DNA of 51,215 bases from Planctomycetia bacterium (GTDB lineage: Bacteria; Planctomycetota; Planctomycetia; Pirellulales; PALSA-1355), in contig JACQFF010000245.1 of assembly GCA_016200205.1 (NCBI GenBank), positions 1 to 51,215 on the forward strand, in the 5' to 3' direction. Under the pieces are notes generated by a model. That model saw nothing but the letters and a program-made list of their open reading frames with translations, was not told where the DNA came from and ran no database searches. Numbering within the stretch: the first letter of the stretch is position 1; each line of letters begins with the position of its first letter. This document shows, piece after piece, positions 26,456 through 35,194 of this stretch. Made by a program: the position numbers and the translations under genes.

Positions 26456-27795
26456 CCAAGGATCTCCGCGATGGGCTTGGCCGCCGGATCGACCACGCGA
26501 ATCGGCCGGCCCACGTTCGAAACGTTTTGCTTCATCGGATCGATACCCAACGCGCGGACGACCGTGGCCAGCAGATCGGGCACGGAAACCGGATGCTCCT
26601 CGACCGTGGTGCCGTCCGGGCTGGTGCGTCCGATGACCTGGCCGCCGCGAATGCCACCGCCGGCCAGGACGGTCGACCAGGCGTTGGGATAATGATCGCG
26701 TCCCTTGTTGTCATTGATCTTGGGCGTGCGGCCGAATTCGCCCATCCAAACGATCGTGGTCGACTCCAGCAGGCCGCGCGATTTCAAATCGCTCATCAGG
26801 CTCGCCCAGGCCGGATCGAGAATGTTCGAGAGCTCGCGCACGACATCGAAATTATCCTGATGCGTGTCCCACGTTTTTCCATCCAGCCCGCCGAGCGTCA
26901 CTTCGACAAATGGCACGCCGCGCTCGACCAGCCGCCGGGCGAGCAGACAGCCTTGCCCAAAACGATTCTTGCCATAGCTCTCGCGGACTTCGGCCGATTC
27001 TTCGTCCAGATCGAAGGCTTTCGCCGCTTTGCTGCGCATCAGCATCACGGCTCGATCGTAGGCCGTCGTATAGCCCACGGCCGGAGCGCCCGAATGAGTG
27101 CCCACAAAGCGGTCGTTGAGTGAATTCAAAATGCCCAAGCGGGCGTTGACCGTGGCTTCGCTCACTTGCTTGGGCGCGTTGAGGTCGGCGACCGTCAGGT
27201 CGTATTCGTCTTCATTTTGATTCCGTCCGCGGGCTTCGCCGACGAACAATGGCGCGAATTGCGATCCCAGGAAGCCGGGGCTGAACGCCGCCGCGCTGAA
27301 GGCCCGAAACGGCGAGATGCTGACAAAGTTGGGCAGCTCGGCGGCCGGGTTGCCCAGCTCTTTGGCCACCAGCGAACCGAGCGTCGGATAGCGAACCGGC
27401 GGCTGGGGCAAATAGCCATTGCGCAGCAAATACGTGGCGCGTCCGTGGTCTCCTTCCTTGGTGCTCATCGAACGGATGATCGCCAGATGCTCCGCCATCT
27501 TGGCAATTCTGGGAAAATGCTCCGAAATGCGAACGCCGCTAACCGAAGTATTGATTTCCTTGAAGGTTCCGCCGTTGGCGTGGCCCGGTTTCAGGTCGAA
27601 GGTGTCCATCTGGCTGGGACCGCCATTCATCCACAGCAAGATGCAAGCGCGCTTGCGGTCGGAGGGGAACACCGTCTGGCTGGCCATGGCCTCGAGCCAG
27701 GGAAATGTCGAGGCGCCTACCAGGCCGGCCCACGACAAACGCATCAGGTCACGCCGCGACAATTCAGCGGACGACCAAGGGGAAGTTCGGCTCAT
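26452..27795 (-). CDS. DUF1501 family exported protein (second copy)
   Basis: About 447 residues from ATG 27795 (MSRTSPWSSAELSRRDLMRL), with GAGGTG upstream; 71 residues ahead of it in the frame are unsupported. A twin-arginine signal (LSRRDLMRLSWAG) directs export. Family motifs are LLWMNGGPSQMDTFDLKPG, STKEGDHGRATYLLRNG, VWMGEFGRTPKINDNKGRDHYPNAWS and LAGGGIRGGQVIG. It is closer to the typical DUF1501 pattern than the copy at 1,226. It lies downstream of a DUF1549/1553 gene and overlaps the EF-hand gene start. Molecular activity unproven; fold class is alkaline-phosphatase-like. Confidence 0.93.
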   Translation of the reverse strand: MSRTSPWSSAELSRRDLMRLSWAGLVGASTFPWLEAMASQTVFPSDRKRACILLWMNGGPSQMDTFDLKPGHANGGTFKEINTSVSGVRISEHFPRIAKMAEHLAIIRSMSTKEGDHGRATYLLRNGYLPQPPVRYPTLGSLVAKELGNPAAELPNFVSISPFRAFSAAAFSPGFLGSQFAPLFVGEARGRNQNEDEYDLTVADLNAPKQVSEATVNARLGILNSLNDRFVGTHSGAPAVGYTTAYDRAVMLMRSKAAKAFDLDEESAEVRESYGKNRFGQGCLLARRLVERGVPFVEVTLGGLDGKTWDTHQDNFDVVRELSNILDPAWASLMSDLKSRGLLESTTIVWMGEFGRTPKINDNKGRDHYPNAWSTVLAGGGIRGGQVIGRTSPDGTTVEEHPVSVPDLLATVVRALGIDPMKQNVSNVGRPIRVVDPAAKPIAEILG

Positions 27796-27857
27796 GGGTT
27801 CACCTCGTCTCGGGAATGCCTGCTCGGTCTGAAAGAATACAATCCCGGGTGGCCGAG

Positions 27858-27888
27858 ACAGCACGGCTGTCTGGGTCGCGAAGCGACA
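27858..27888. repeat. Two adjacent short hairpins
   Basis: Two perfect stem-loops sit three bases apart: GACAGC-ACG-GCTGTC (27858-27872) and GTCGC-GAA-GCGAC (27876-27888). They lie in the 224-bp gap between the DUF1549 and DUF1501 genes of one operon. They may be a fragment of a dispersed palindromic repeat or an mRNA processing/stabilising site. No T-run follows either hairpin, so a terminator is unlikely. Confidence 0.4.
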
Positions 27889-28019
27889 AGAGGTTCTTGA
27901 ATCATTTTCGGTCCCCTCGCGTGCCTGCGGCACCCCGACACCAAGTTGTTGCTCGCCACCCTCGTGCATGAATTCTAAACGGGATAATCTCTCATGCGAT
28001 TGAGACACTACATTCGCTG

Positions 28020-29675
28020 TTAATGGTTGAGAGCAAACTCGGCACTGTTGAGCAGTGCCCAGAACACGTCGGCCAATGCCTTTTTCGGATTACGGTCGAC
28101 GCCGCCGCGTTCGACGTGCTCGACCAATTGGGTCAGTTCTTCCGGCGCTGGCTTGCGCGAAAGTGCCGTCATGAACAGCGCTTCGACCCGTTGGTGGTTC
28201 GACAAAAACGGCGCTTCGGCCACGGCCGCCAAAGTGTCACTCTTCTCCAGATCGGTGGCGTCGCTGACCAGTTTGCCGTTCATCAGCGCCAGGGCCTGCA
28301 AGATCGAAGTCTCGGCTTCGGTGCGAGGCACGCTCTGGTCGGCGAATCGCTGCCGAAATTCGGCCGCCGCGCTGGTCAGATCCGGCAATGCGCCGCGCTG
28401 CGTCGGACGCGGGCCCTCGCGGAAACCGGTCGCCTGGACAATGCTGGCGAACAGTTGGTCTGCGGTCATGCGCCGCAACGGCATGTGGGCGAATTGCGTC
28501 AAATCGCCTTCCCCGGCCGAGGCGGCGCGGCTCGAGAGCTGATAAGCCCGCGTTGCGGTAATCGCGCGGATCAGATAGTTCAGGTCGAAGTGATGCAGGG
28601 CAAATTGCCGCGCCATTTCGTCCAATAGTTCGGGATGCGAAGGGGGATTCGCTTTGTCCAGATCGTCCACCGGGTGTACGAAGCCGCGGCCCAGGAAATG
28701 TTCCCAGAGCCGATTGACCGCAGAGCGGGCAAAGAAAGGATTATCGGTCTGGGTGATCCATCGCGCCAGTAAGTCTCGTTTGGCGCTGCCGCCGGCCCAA
28801 TCGGGCCGCGAGCCGTCGAGAAACGTCGGCTCTACGACAATCTGCGTGCCGGGAATAACGATTGCATTGGAACTTCCACCCTTGGCGGGCTGCGATGCCT
28901 CGACTCCGACGGCCATCATGGCGGGCCGGTCGAAGAACGCCGCCATCGACCAAAACTCGCGCCGCGTCCAGTGCGAGAACGGATGATCGTGGCATTGGGC
29001 GCATTGCACTTGCACGCTTAAGAAGATGCGGGTCGTGCTGGCCGCCAGTTGCTCGGGCTTTTGCTCGTTGGCCTGGAAGAAAGCCGACGGGCTCGGCACC
29101 GCCCGGCCGCGCGCCATCGGCGCGGGCGGTTCGGTGGGTGAGTTCAGCAGTTCCGTGACCATGCGGTCGTAGGGCGTGTTGACCGCGAACCGTAGGCGCA
29201 ACCAGGTCTCGAATTGCGGAATCAAGCTGCTCGTCTCGAAGCTGTCGGCGGCTCCGGCCAGCATCAGTCCGCGCCAGGTATTGGCAAAGTGCTGGGCGTG
29301 GGCGCCCTTGCGCAACAGATCGTCGACTGCGCGGGCTCGTTTGTCCGCCTCGGAGTTTGCCAGAAATTCCTGAAGGGCGGTCACCGAGGGAATCTTGCCG
29401 GCCAGGTCCAAATAGACGCGGCGCAGGAATTCGGCGTCGGCGGCGGGCGCTGCCGGCTGCACGTTCGCTTGTGCCCAAGCGCTAGCCAGGGCTCCATCGA
29501 TGTGGGCCGTCAGTTGTGCGAAGTCGAGAATCGCGTCCTCAGCCGCCGCTGGAGGAGAACATTGGGGCGTTTGGCCTCGCACCGCGGGTGCGCATAGGCA
29601 AACGGCGCTCATAAGCGCGGTCAAAAGCCTACGGCTCCAGGGCGCAAGGAACAGCCAAAACCGCTGAAATTGCAT
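28020..29675 (-). CDS. DUF1549/DUF1553 exported protein without PSCyt1
   Basis: A 551-residue exported protein of the DUF1549/DUF1553 group. A signal peptide with a long n-region ends near residue 35 (CAPAVRGQ). DUF1549 starts near residue 80 (DAEFLRRVYLDLAGKIPS) and holds CAQCHDHPF (Cys225, Cys228, His229). The DUF1553 part includes NPFFARSAVNRLWEHFLGRG and LSRKPAPEELTQLVEHVE. The cytochrome-like PSCyt1 domain and the inserted LamG-like region of the copy at 2,678 are missing, making this about half as long. AGGAG lies seven bases before the ATG. It heads an operon with DUF1501 and EF-hand genes. Haem binding at CxxCH is not established. Confidence 0.92.
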   Translation of the reverse strand: MQFQRFWLFLAPWSRRLLTALMSAVCLCAPAVRGQTPQCSPPAAAEDAILDFAQLTAHIDGALASAWAQANVQPAAPAADAEFLRRVYLDLAGKIPSVTALQEFLANSEADKRARAVDDLLRKGAHAQHFANTWRGLMLAGAADSFETSSLIPQFETWLRLRFAVNTPYDRMVTELLNSPTEPPAPMARGRAVPSPSAFFQANEQKPEQLAASTTRIFLSVQVQCAQCHDHPFSHWTRREFWSMAAFFDRPAMMAVGVEASQPAKGGSSNAIVIPGTQIVVEPTFLDGSRPDWAGGSAKRDLLARWITQTDNPFFARSAVNRLWEHFLGRGFVHPVDDLDKANPPSHPELLDEMARQFALHHFDLNYLIRAITATRAYQLSSRAASAGEGDLTQFAHMPLRRMTADQLFASIVQATGFREGPRPTQRGALPDLTSAAAEFRQRFADQSVPRTEAETSILQALALMNGKLVSDATDLEKSDTLAAVAEAPFLSNHQRVEALFMTALSRKPAPEELTQLVEHVERGGVDRNPKKALADVFWALLNSAEFALNH

Positions 29676-29783
29676 TCCCCTGCTCCTGAGAAATGACGGG
29701 GGTTTCCCGAGGCGCCGCCACGACGGATTGTACCACCAGACTTTCGGAAAGCCAACATTTCTCGGGTGGGGGTCAGTTTTCTT

Positions 29784-29812
29784 TTGCTTTTTACCACGCC
29801 GCGGGTTCTAAT
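29784..29812 (+). promoter_or_regulatory. Candidate promoter for the MoxR supra-operon
   Basis: TTGCTT (29784-29789) and TCTAAT (29807-29812) are separated by 17 bases and lie about 115 bases before the PQQ-propeller start codon. The -10 matches five of six consensus bases; the -35 is weak. It is the best plus-strand match in the 250-bp divergent gap, but the support is sequence only. Confidence 0.3.
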
Positions 29813-29925
29813 CGGCCTAACGGAACAAAAACTGGGCGCGCGATAGCTCAGCTAACGTGCGCGGGGTGGAGGTTTCTGTGCTGGCTCTCGCACTCAACAG
29901 ATCAAGCCGAGGAGGGTGCTGTTCC

Positions 29926-32043
29926 ATGAGTAGCACATCACCGGCTCGCCAGGAAAACGGGTGCCATGCTCACGCTCGCGGGAGGCTACGCGGAAATCCA
30001 GTTAAGGTGCCACTGCTGGCGGCCTGGCTCTCGATTTGTCTCAGTGTGCCGGCACGTGCGGTCGACGTCGTTTTTAGTACCGGTACGCTGATCGCGGAAA
30101 CCTCGACGGCTTCGACGCGCACCAAACCCACCACCTCCTTCAGTCTGCCTACTCAGTCGGCCGAGGTCAAAGATGCCCTGGAGGAATTCCAGCGGCTGGT
30201 CAAGCACCAGGCCTGGGAAAAGGCCTTCAAGGCGCTCGACACGATCACCAGCAAGACGGCCAGCGGCTACATCGATCGCAGCGACGGCGTGTTGGTCCCC
30301 AGCCGAATGCTGGTGCGCAATTTGTTGGGCGCCTTGCCCACCGCGGGCAAGAATGCTTATCGCGTCTTCTACGATTCGCAAGCCACGGCGCTTTGGGAAA
30401 AGGCCGTCGGTAAGACCGAGGTGCCCAACCTGTCGCAAATCGTCAACGATCATTTGATCAGTTCCGTCGGAGATCGGGCGGCCGACCGCTTGGGCGATAT
30501 TTATTTCGAACAAGGCGATCTCGATCAAGCCATCACCGCCTGGCGATCCATCATTACCTACTGCCCAGAAAGCAAGCTTCCCAAAGCTCAGATCTTCATC
30601 AAGCTGGCGACTGGCCTGGCGCGCAGTGGTCGGTGGGCCGAATTCCGTGACATCGAGCGCACGGTACGCGAGCGATACGCCGGCGAGGGTGTTGAATTGG
30701 GGGGACGTCGCATAACGGCCGCCGAAGAAATCGCGCGCTTGGCGGCCACCGGTCAATCCGCTGAAGTGGCGACGGCCCCGGCCTTGCCGGCCGATTTGGA
30801 TCTGCCCAGCGAGGATGACCCGCTCTGGCAGTTTCGGTATCAAAGCAAGGTCGACCCGCTCAATCCGCAACAGGCCTTCGCGCTGGTCGACATTTATGGT
30901 CGCCCGAGAGCCAACAATTTTCCGATTCCCGCGGCCGCCGACGACAAGCGGGTGTGCGTCAATTTATTCGGTTACGAGATGGCCTTCGACATCGTCACCG
31001 GCAAGCTCTTGTGGCGGACCGGCAAGTTGCACCAACTGCAAAATTTGCAGCAAATGCGCCAAAATCAGATTTCTCCCGAGCGCTATAGCATCGCGCTGGT
31101 TGGCGATCGCGTGTGGAGCGTGCTGCGGGATCCGGAGCAATTGAATCAGAATCCAGCGACCTTCGCTTTGACCGTGCGCAACGCGGCCACGGGCAAGGAA
31201 ATCTTCAGCAGCCGCAAATCGCTCTCGACTTGGAGTATCTTGGGTCCGCCTTATCCGGTGGGCAATGTCGTGTATCTGGGCGCCAATCGCAGCAATCAAA
31301 ACCGCGAATTGGCCGTCCTCGTGCTCAATGCCAGCGACGGCAAGCTGCTGCGGACCGTGACGATCGGCACGCACCAGGTCGATCAGAGCCAGGTCTATCA
31401 CGAGCGCACCGCGCTGCCTAGTTTTTTGGCGTATCGAGATCGTTTGTACGTCGATACCCATGCCGGCGCCCTGGTCTCGATGCAGTCGCAGTCGGGCACG
31501 TTCGATTGGGGCGTGCTGTACGATTCGCCTCCGCCACAGACCGGCTACTACTACAACGATTACCAACCGCCGCCGCAAAGCGTGTCCGCGCCGGTTCTGG
31601 CGGCCGGATTGCTGTTCTGCAAGGGAATGCGATCTTCGCGGCTGTTGGGCGTGCAACCCGACGGGCCGAGCCTGGCGTGGGATCGCCCCGTCTCGCAAAC
31701 AGCCATGATTGTCGGCGTGGATCAAGATCACCTGTATATGGGCGGCGAGGAGTTGGCCGCCTACAGCCTCCAAACGCAAGAATTGGTGTGGTCGACCAGG
31801 CTGCCGCAATCGGCCGGCTGGTCCGTGCCGCTGATGACGCGGAACCGGCTGTTCCAATTTACTTCGCGCGGAATCTGCGAGGTCGACAAGGCCACGGGCG
31901 CTTTGGTCCGAGTGTTCCGCGGCATCGATCTCGATTCGTTCGGCGGTTCTTTGTTAATCACTCCCCAGGCCTTGGTGACCGTTTCCAACCTGGCGATCAC
32001 TGCCTATCCTTCGAATTCTCTTTCTCCAAAACAAACTAACTAG
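29926..32043 (+). CDS. Exported PQQ-like beta-propeller protein with N-terminal helical repeats
   Basis: About 705 residues from ATG 29926, which has GGAGGG 11 bases upstream; the frame is open to 29,857. A signal segment (VPLLAAWLSICLSVPARA) follows a long basic n-region. Residues about 60-260 form TPR-like helices (GDIYFEQGDLDQAITAWRSI; LATGLARSGRWAEFRDIE). From about 290 the sequence is a PQQ-type propeller, with repeats such as EMAFDIVTGKLLWRTGK, ELAAYSLQTQELVWSTRL and EVDKATGALVRVFRG. Such proteins often act as scaffolds (BamB-like), and no PQQ-enzyme active-site set is visible. It is first in a long co-directional run that contains the MoxR genes. Precise role unknown. Confidence 0.85.
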   Translation: MSSTSPARQENGCHAHARGRLRGNPVKVPLLAAWLSICLSVPARAVDVVFSTGTLIAETSTASTRTKPTTSFSLPTQSAEVKDALEEFQRLVKHQAWEKAFKALDTITSKTASGYIDRSDGVLVPSRMLVRNLLGALPTAGKNAYRVFYDSQATALWEKAVGKTEVPNLSQIVNDHLISSVGDRAADRLGDIYFEQGDLDQAITAWRSIITYCPESKLPKAQIFIKLATGLARSGRWAEFRDIERTVRERYAGEGVELGGRRITAAEEIARLAATGQSAEVATAPALPADLDLPSEDDPLWQFRYQSKVDPLNPQQAFALVDIYGRPRANNFPIPAAADDKRVCVNLFGYEMAFDIVTGKLLWRTGKLHQLQNLQQMRQNQISPERYSIALVGDRVWSVLRDPEQLNQNPATFALTVRNAATGKEIFSSRKSLSTWSILGPPYPVGNVVYLGANRSNQNRELAVLVLNASDGKLLRTVTIGTHQVDQSQVYHERTALPSFLAYRDRLYVDTHAGALVSMQSQSGTFDWGVLYDSPPPQTGYYYNDYQPPPQSVSAPVLAAGLLFCKGMRSSRLLGVQPDGPSLAWDRPVSQTAMIVGVDQDHLYMGGEELAAYSLQTQELVWSTRLPQSAGWSVPLMTRNRLFQFTSRGICEVDKATGALVRVFRGIDLDSFGGSLLITPQALVTVSNLAITAYPSNSLSPKQTN

Positions 32044-32122
32044 ACGACCAATTGGTGCCATCGAGACGTACCGCGAGCGCTTGTCAGCACTGACGCTTTT
32101 TACGCCAGCGAGGACCCGTGTC

Positions 32123-33016
32123 ATGAAGCGACGATTCGCCTTTCGTTCACTGTGGATCTTGGGATTTGCGTGGCTCGCCTGGTCGGCCGAATGTCAAGCG
32201 CAGCCGGCCGGCTCCAAACCCGCCACCAGCGACGGGATTTCCGTCTATGGGGTCGCGGAACTGACGGCCCGTCCCAATGTGGTCGAAATCGACTTTCGCG
32301 TGACGGGCAAGGCCGAATTGACCGCCGACGCGCTGGTGAAATATCGCGATGCCAAAAAGCGCGTCCTCGAGTCGCTCGACAAGCTGAAGTCGAAAAACAT
32401 CTCGATCGAGGAACACGGTCTGACCATTTCGGCCGGCAGCATGGATTTGCAGCAGCAGCAGCGGATCCTCAACGGGCAGCAGCAGGCGCCGGCTAAACCG
32501 CAGATCGAGGTCTCCAGCACGATGCGAATCAAGCTCAAAGAGGTCCGCGATATTGCTCCCGAAGAGCTGATCAAAACGGTGGGCAAACTGCTGGACGTGG
32601 CCCAAGACTCGGGCATCTTGATCGGACCCAATCAGGCCGATCTGCTGCGCAATATGCGGATGGGTCTGGGTCAGGGGGGGAGTTCGGCGCCGGTCAAGTT
32701 CGTCGTGGCGGATGCCGCGGAAATTCGCGAAAAGGTGTACGAGCAGGCCGTCGCCGACGCCCGCGACCGTGCGAAGCGTTTGGCCAAGCTGCATCAGGTC
32801 AGGCTTGGGCCGGCGGTTTCGATCCAGGAGGTGCCGAGCACCACTTCTCGTCAAGCGGCGTACTCTCCGTATTATCCCTTCGGTTTGCCGCAACAAGACG
32901 ATGGGGATGATGGCGAATCGGGCACCTCCACGATGCTTTCGGAAATCTCCTTGAAGGTGAAGCTGCTGGTGCGATTTGCCATTGAAACACCCCCTCCGGC
33001 CACTGCACAGCAGTAG
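32123..33016 (+). CDS. SIMPL (DUF541) domain exported protein
   Basis: About 297 residues from ATG 32123 (MKRRFAFRSLW). A signal peptide runs to about residue 27. The SIMPL domain follows: ISVYGVAELTARPNVVEIDFRVTGKAELTADALV, later VYEQAVADARDRAKRLAKLHQV, then ISLKVKLLVRFAI at the C-terminus. A glutamine-rich stretch (QQQQRILNGQQQ) interrupts the domain near residue 115. SIMPL proteins are periplasmic or surface proteins of varied or unknown role. It is followed 15 bases later by the prenyltransferase-fold gene, implying co-transcription with the MoxR cluster. Confidence 0.88.
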   Translation: MKRRFAFRSLWILGFAWLAWSAECQAQPAGSKPATSDGISVYGVAELTARPNVVEIDFRVTGKAELTADALVKYRDAKKRVLESLDKLKSKNISIEEHGLTISAGSMDLQQQQRILNGQQQAPAKPQIEVSSTMRIKLKEVRDIAPEELIKTVGKLLDVAQDSGILIGPNQADLLRNMRMGLGQGGSSAPVKFVVADAAEIREKVYEQAVADARDRAKRLAKLHQVRLGPAVSIQEVPSTTSRQAAYSPYYPFGLPQQDDGDDGESGTSTMLSEISLKVKLLVRFAIETPPPATAQQ

Positions 33017-33031
33017 GATAGGGGCGAGGTT

Positions 33032-34129
33032 ATGGGATCGGAGACGATCACGACGAATCCGCCAGCGACTGGGCGCTCGCGTCGCGGACATTGGCCGATG
33101 TTGTTGGCGACTTGCGGCGCGCTCGTTCTCGCCGCGCCCCTGCGCGCGGCCGAAGAGGTGATGCCGAAGCACATTACGCCCAATACGCTCAAAGCCGTTC
33201 GCGCGGGCTTGGATTATCTGGCCCGCACCCAGGCCTCCGATGGCGGCTGGCACGACGAGCAAGCCGGACAAGCTTATCCGGTGGCCGTTGCCGGGTTGGC
33301 CGGCACGGCGCTTTTGGCCAACGGCAGTACGGTCTCGCGCGGCCGTTACGCGCAACAGGTCGAGCGTGCCTTGGACTTTTTGCTCTCCTGCTCGACGTCA
33401 TCCGGGTTGCTGACCGGACCGGGCGAGGACAACGGCCGGCCCATGCACGGGCATGGTTTCGCGCTGATGTTCTTGGCCTCCGCCTACGGCACCGAGACAA
33501 AACCGGCGCTGCGCGACAAAACCAAGATTGCAATCGACAAAGCCGTCAAGCTCACGGCCGAAGGCCAAAGCCGCGACGGGGGCTGGACCTACACGCCAGG
33601 CAGCGGCGACGAAGGCTCCGTCACCGTGACGCAGGTGCAGGCCCTCCGCGCCGCGCACAACGCCGGCCTGGCCGTGCCGCGCGGCACGATTGCCGAAGCC
33701 GTGCAATACATCGAACGTTGCAGCACTTCGGAAGGTGGCATCTGCTACTCGCTGCGAAACGGAGGCGGAGCCCGCCTGGCGATCTCGGCCGCCGCCGTGG
33801 CCACGCTCTATAATGCCGGCCAGTACGACGCACCCGTGGCGAATCGATGTTTGGAGTACGTCTGGCGGCACTTCAAAGCGACCAAGGGCTGGAGTAAGGG
33901 GGCGGGTCACGACTTCTATGCCCATCTGTATGCCGCGCAGGCTTTCTACCTGGCGGGCGACAAATACTGGGACGAATACTTTCCCGCCGTGCGCGATCAG
34001 TTGATTTCGATGCAAGACAAAAGCGACGGATCGTGGTATGGCGACGGGATCGGCAAACCGTATGGCACGGCGATCGCGCTGATCATTTTGCAACTGCCTT
34101 ACAAGTATCTGCCTGTTTATCAACGCTAG
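33032..34129 (+). CDS. Secreted prenyltransferase / squalene-cyclase-fold repeat protein
   Basis: A 365-residue exported protein with the alpha/alpha-barrel repeats shared by squalene-hopene cyclases, prenyltransferases and complement-like proteins. A signal segment (MLLATCGALVLAAPLRA) ends near residue 40. QW-like repeats read QASDGGWHDE, QSRDGGWTYTPGSGDE, CSTSEGGICYSL and QDKSDGSWYGDG. The DxDD motif of class II cyclases is absent, so terpene cyclisation is unlikely. It starts behind GGGGCGAGG and ends 12 bases before moxR. A binding or scaffolding role for a MoxR-dependent complex is inferred only from position. Confidence 0.85.
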   Translation: MGSETITTNPPATGRSRRGHWPMLLATCGALVLAAPLRAAEEVMPKHITPNTLKAVRAGLDYLARTQASDGGWHDEQAGQAYPVAVAGLAGTALLANGSTVSRGRYAQQVERALDFLLSCSTSSGLLTGPGEDNGRPMHGHGFALMFLASAYGTETKPALRDKTKIAIDKAVKLTAEGQSRDGGWTYTPGSGDEGSVTVTQVQALRAAHNAGLAVPRGTIAEAVQYIERCSTSEGGICYSLRNGGGARLAISAAAVATLYNAGQYDAPVANRCLEYVWRHFKATKGWSKGAGHDFYAHLYAAQAFYLAGDKYWDEYFPAVRDQLISMQDKSDGSWYGDGIGKPYGTAIALIILQLPYKYLPVYQR

Positions 34130-34141
34130 CGAGGAACCCAC

Positions 34142-35194
34142 GTGAAAGTCGCCCCCGATCCCGATCTGGCCGGTCTGGCCAAATTAAAACAAGCCCACGG
34201 ACTTCTGCGCGAGCAGATCGCCCACGTCGTGGTCGGTCAAGATGAAGTCATCGACCAATTGATGATCAGCATCTTTGCCCGGGGGCATTGCATTTTGGAA
34301 GGTGTGCCCGGCCTGGCCAAGACGTTGATGGTCAGCACGCTGGCCGACTGCCTCGCTCTGAACTTCACCCGCATCCAGTTCACTCCCGACTTGATGCCCA
34401 GCGACATCACGGGCACCGAGGTGCTGCAAGAAGACCGCGCTACCGGCGCTCGCCAGTTGCGTTATGTTCGTGGCCCGGTGTTCACCAACGTGTTGTTGGC
34501 CGACGAAATCAATCGGACGCCGCCCAAAACGCAAGCCGCGCTGCTCGAGGCGATGCAGGAGCGGCAAGTATCGGCCGGCGGGCACCGCCATCCTTTGCCC
34601 GATCCGTTTTTCGTGCTCGCCACTCAAAACCCCATCGAGCAGGAAGGTACTTATCCGCTGCCCGAAGCGCAATTGGATCGCTTTCTCTTCAAAGTATTCG
34701 TCGGCTATCCGACGGCCGAGGAGGAACGCCAGATTTATCGCGTCACAACGGGAGTCGAGCACAAGGACCTGACGAAAGTGCTCTCCGGCGAAGAAATTCC
34801 CGAGTTGCAAGCGCTGGTGCGGCGGGTACCGGTCTCAAACCATTGTCTCGATTACGCGATGGCGCTCGTGCGCGCTACGCGGACCACCGAAGAAGAAAAC
34901 CGGCCCGCTTACATCGATAAGTGGATCGCCTGGGGCGCTGGCCCCCGCGCGGGTCAGGCACTGATTCTGGCCGCCAAGGCGCGCACCGCGCTCGACGGCC
35001 GCACTTGCGTGACGATCGAAGACATTCGCGCGGTGGTCCATCCCGTGCTGCGCCACCGGTTAGTCACGACCTACGCCGCTCAGGCCGAAGGCCAATCGCC
35101 CGATAGCGTCATCGACGCTTTACTGAAGGATATCCCGGTGCGCTCAGGAGCCGACCACGTCGATGGCCACGTCGCCCAGGTATTCCGATCCTGA
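34142..35194 (+). CDS. MoxR family AAA+ ATPase
   Basis: A 350-residue AAA+ ATPase of the MoxR class. Walker A is GVPGLAKT (54-61), Walker B LLADEIN (118-124), sensor 1 ATQNPIEQEGTYPLPEAQLDRF (160-181), all typical. The start is GTG 34142 behind GAGG. MoxR proteins usually work with VWA-domain partners as chaperones for metal insertion or complex assembly, and the next genes encode several VWA proteins. The 3' end overlaps the DUF58 gene by 32 bases, suggesting translational coupling. Its client is not known. Confidence 0.95.
   Translation: MKVAPDPDLAGLAKLKQAHGLLREQIAHVVVGQDEVIDQLMISIFARGHCILEGVPGLAKTLMVSTLADCLALNFTRIQFTPDLMPSDITGTEVLQEDRATGARQLRYVRGPVFTNVLLADEINRTPPKTQAALLEAMQERQVSAGGHRHPLPDPFFVLATQNPIEQEGTYPLPEAQLDRFLFKVFVGYPTAEEERQIYRVTTGVEHKDLTKVLSGEEIPELQALVRRVPVSNHCLDYAMALVRATRTTEEENRPAYIDKWIAWGAGPRAGQALILAAKARTALDGRTCVTIEDIRAVVHPVLRHRLVTTYAAQAEGQSPDSVIDALLKDIPVRSGADHVDGHVAQVFRS

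Noticed and set aside
29836-29880. Sequence resembling a tRNA D-arm (GATAGCTCAGCTAA)
   Set aside because: There is no matching anticodon stem, T-arm (GGTTCGA) or acceptor pairing downstream.
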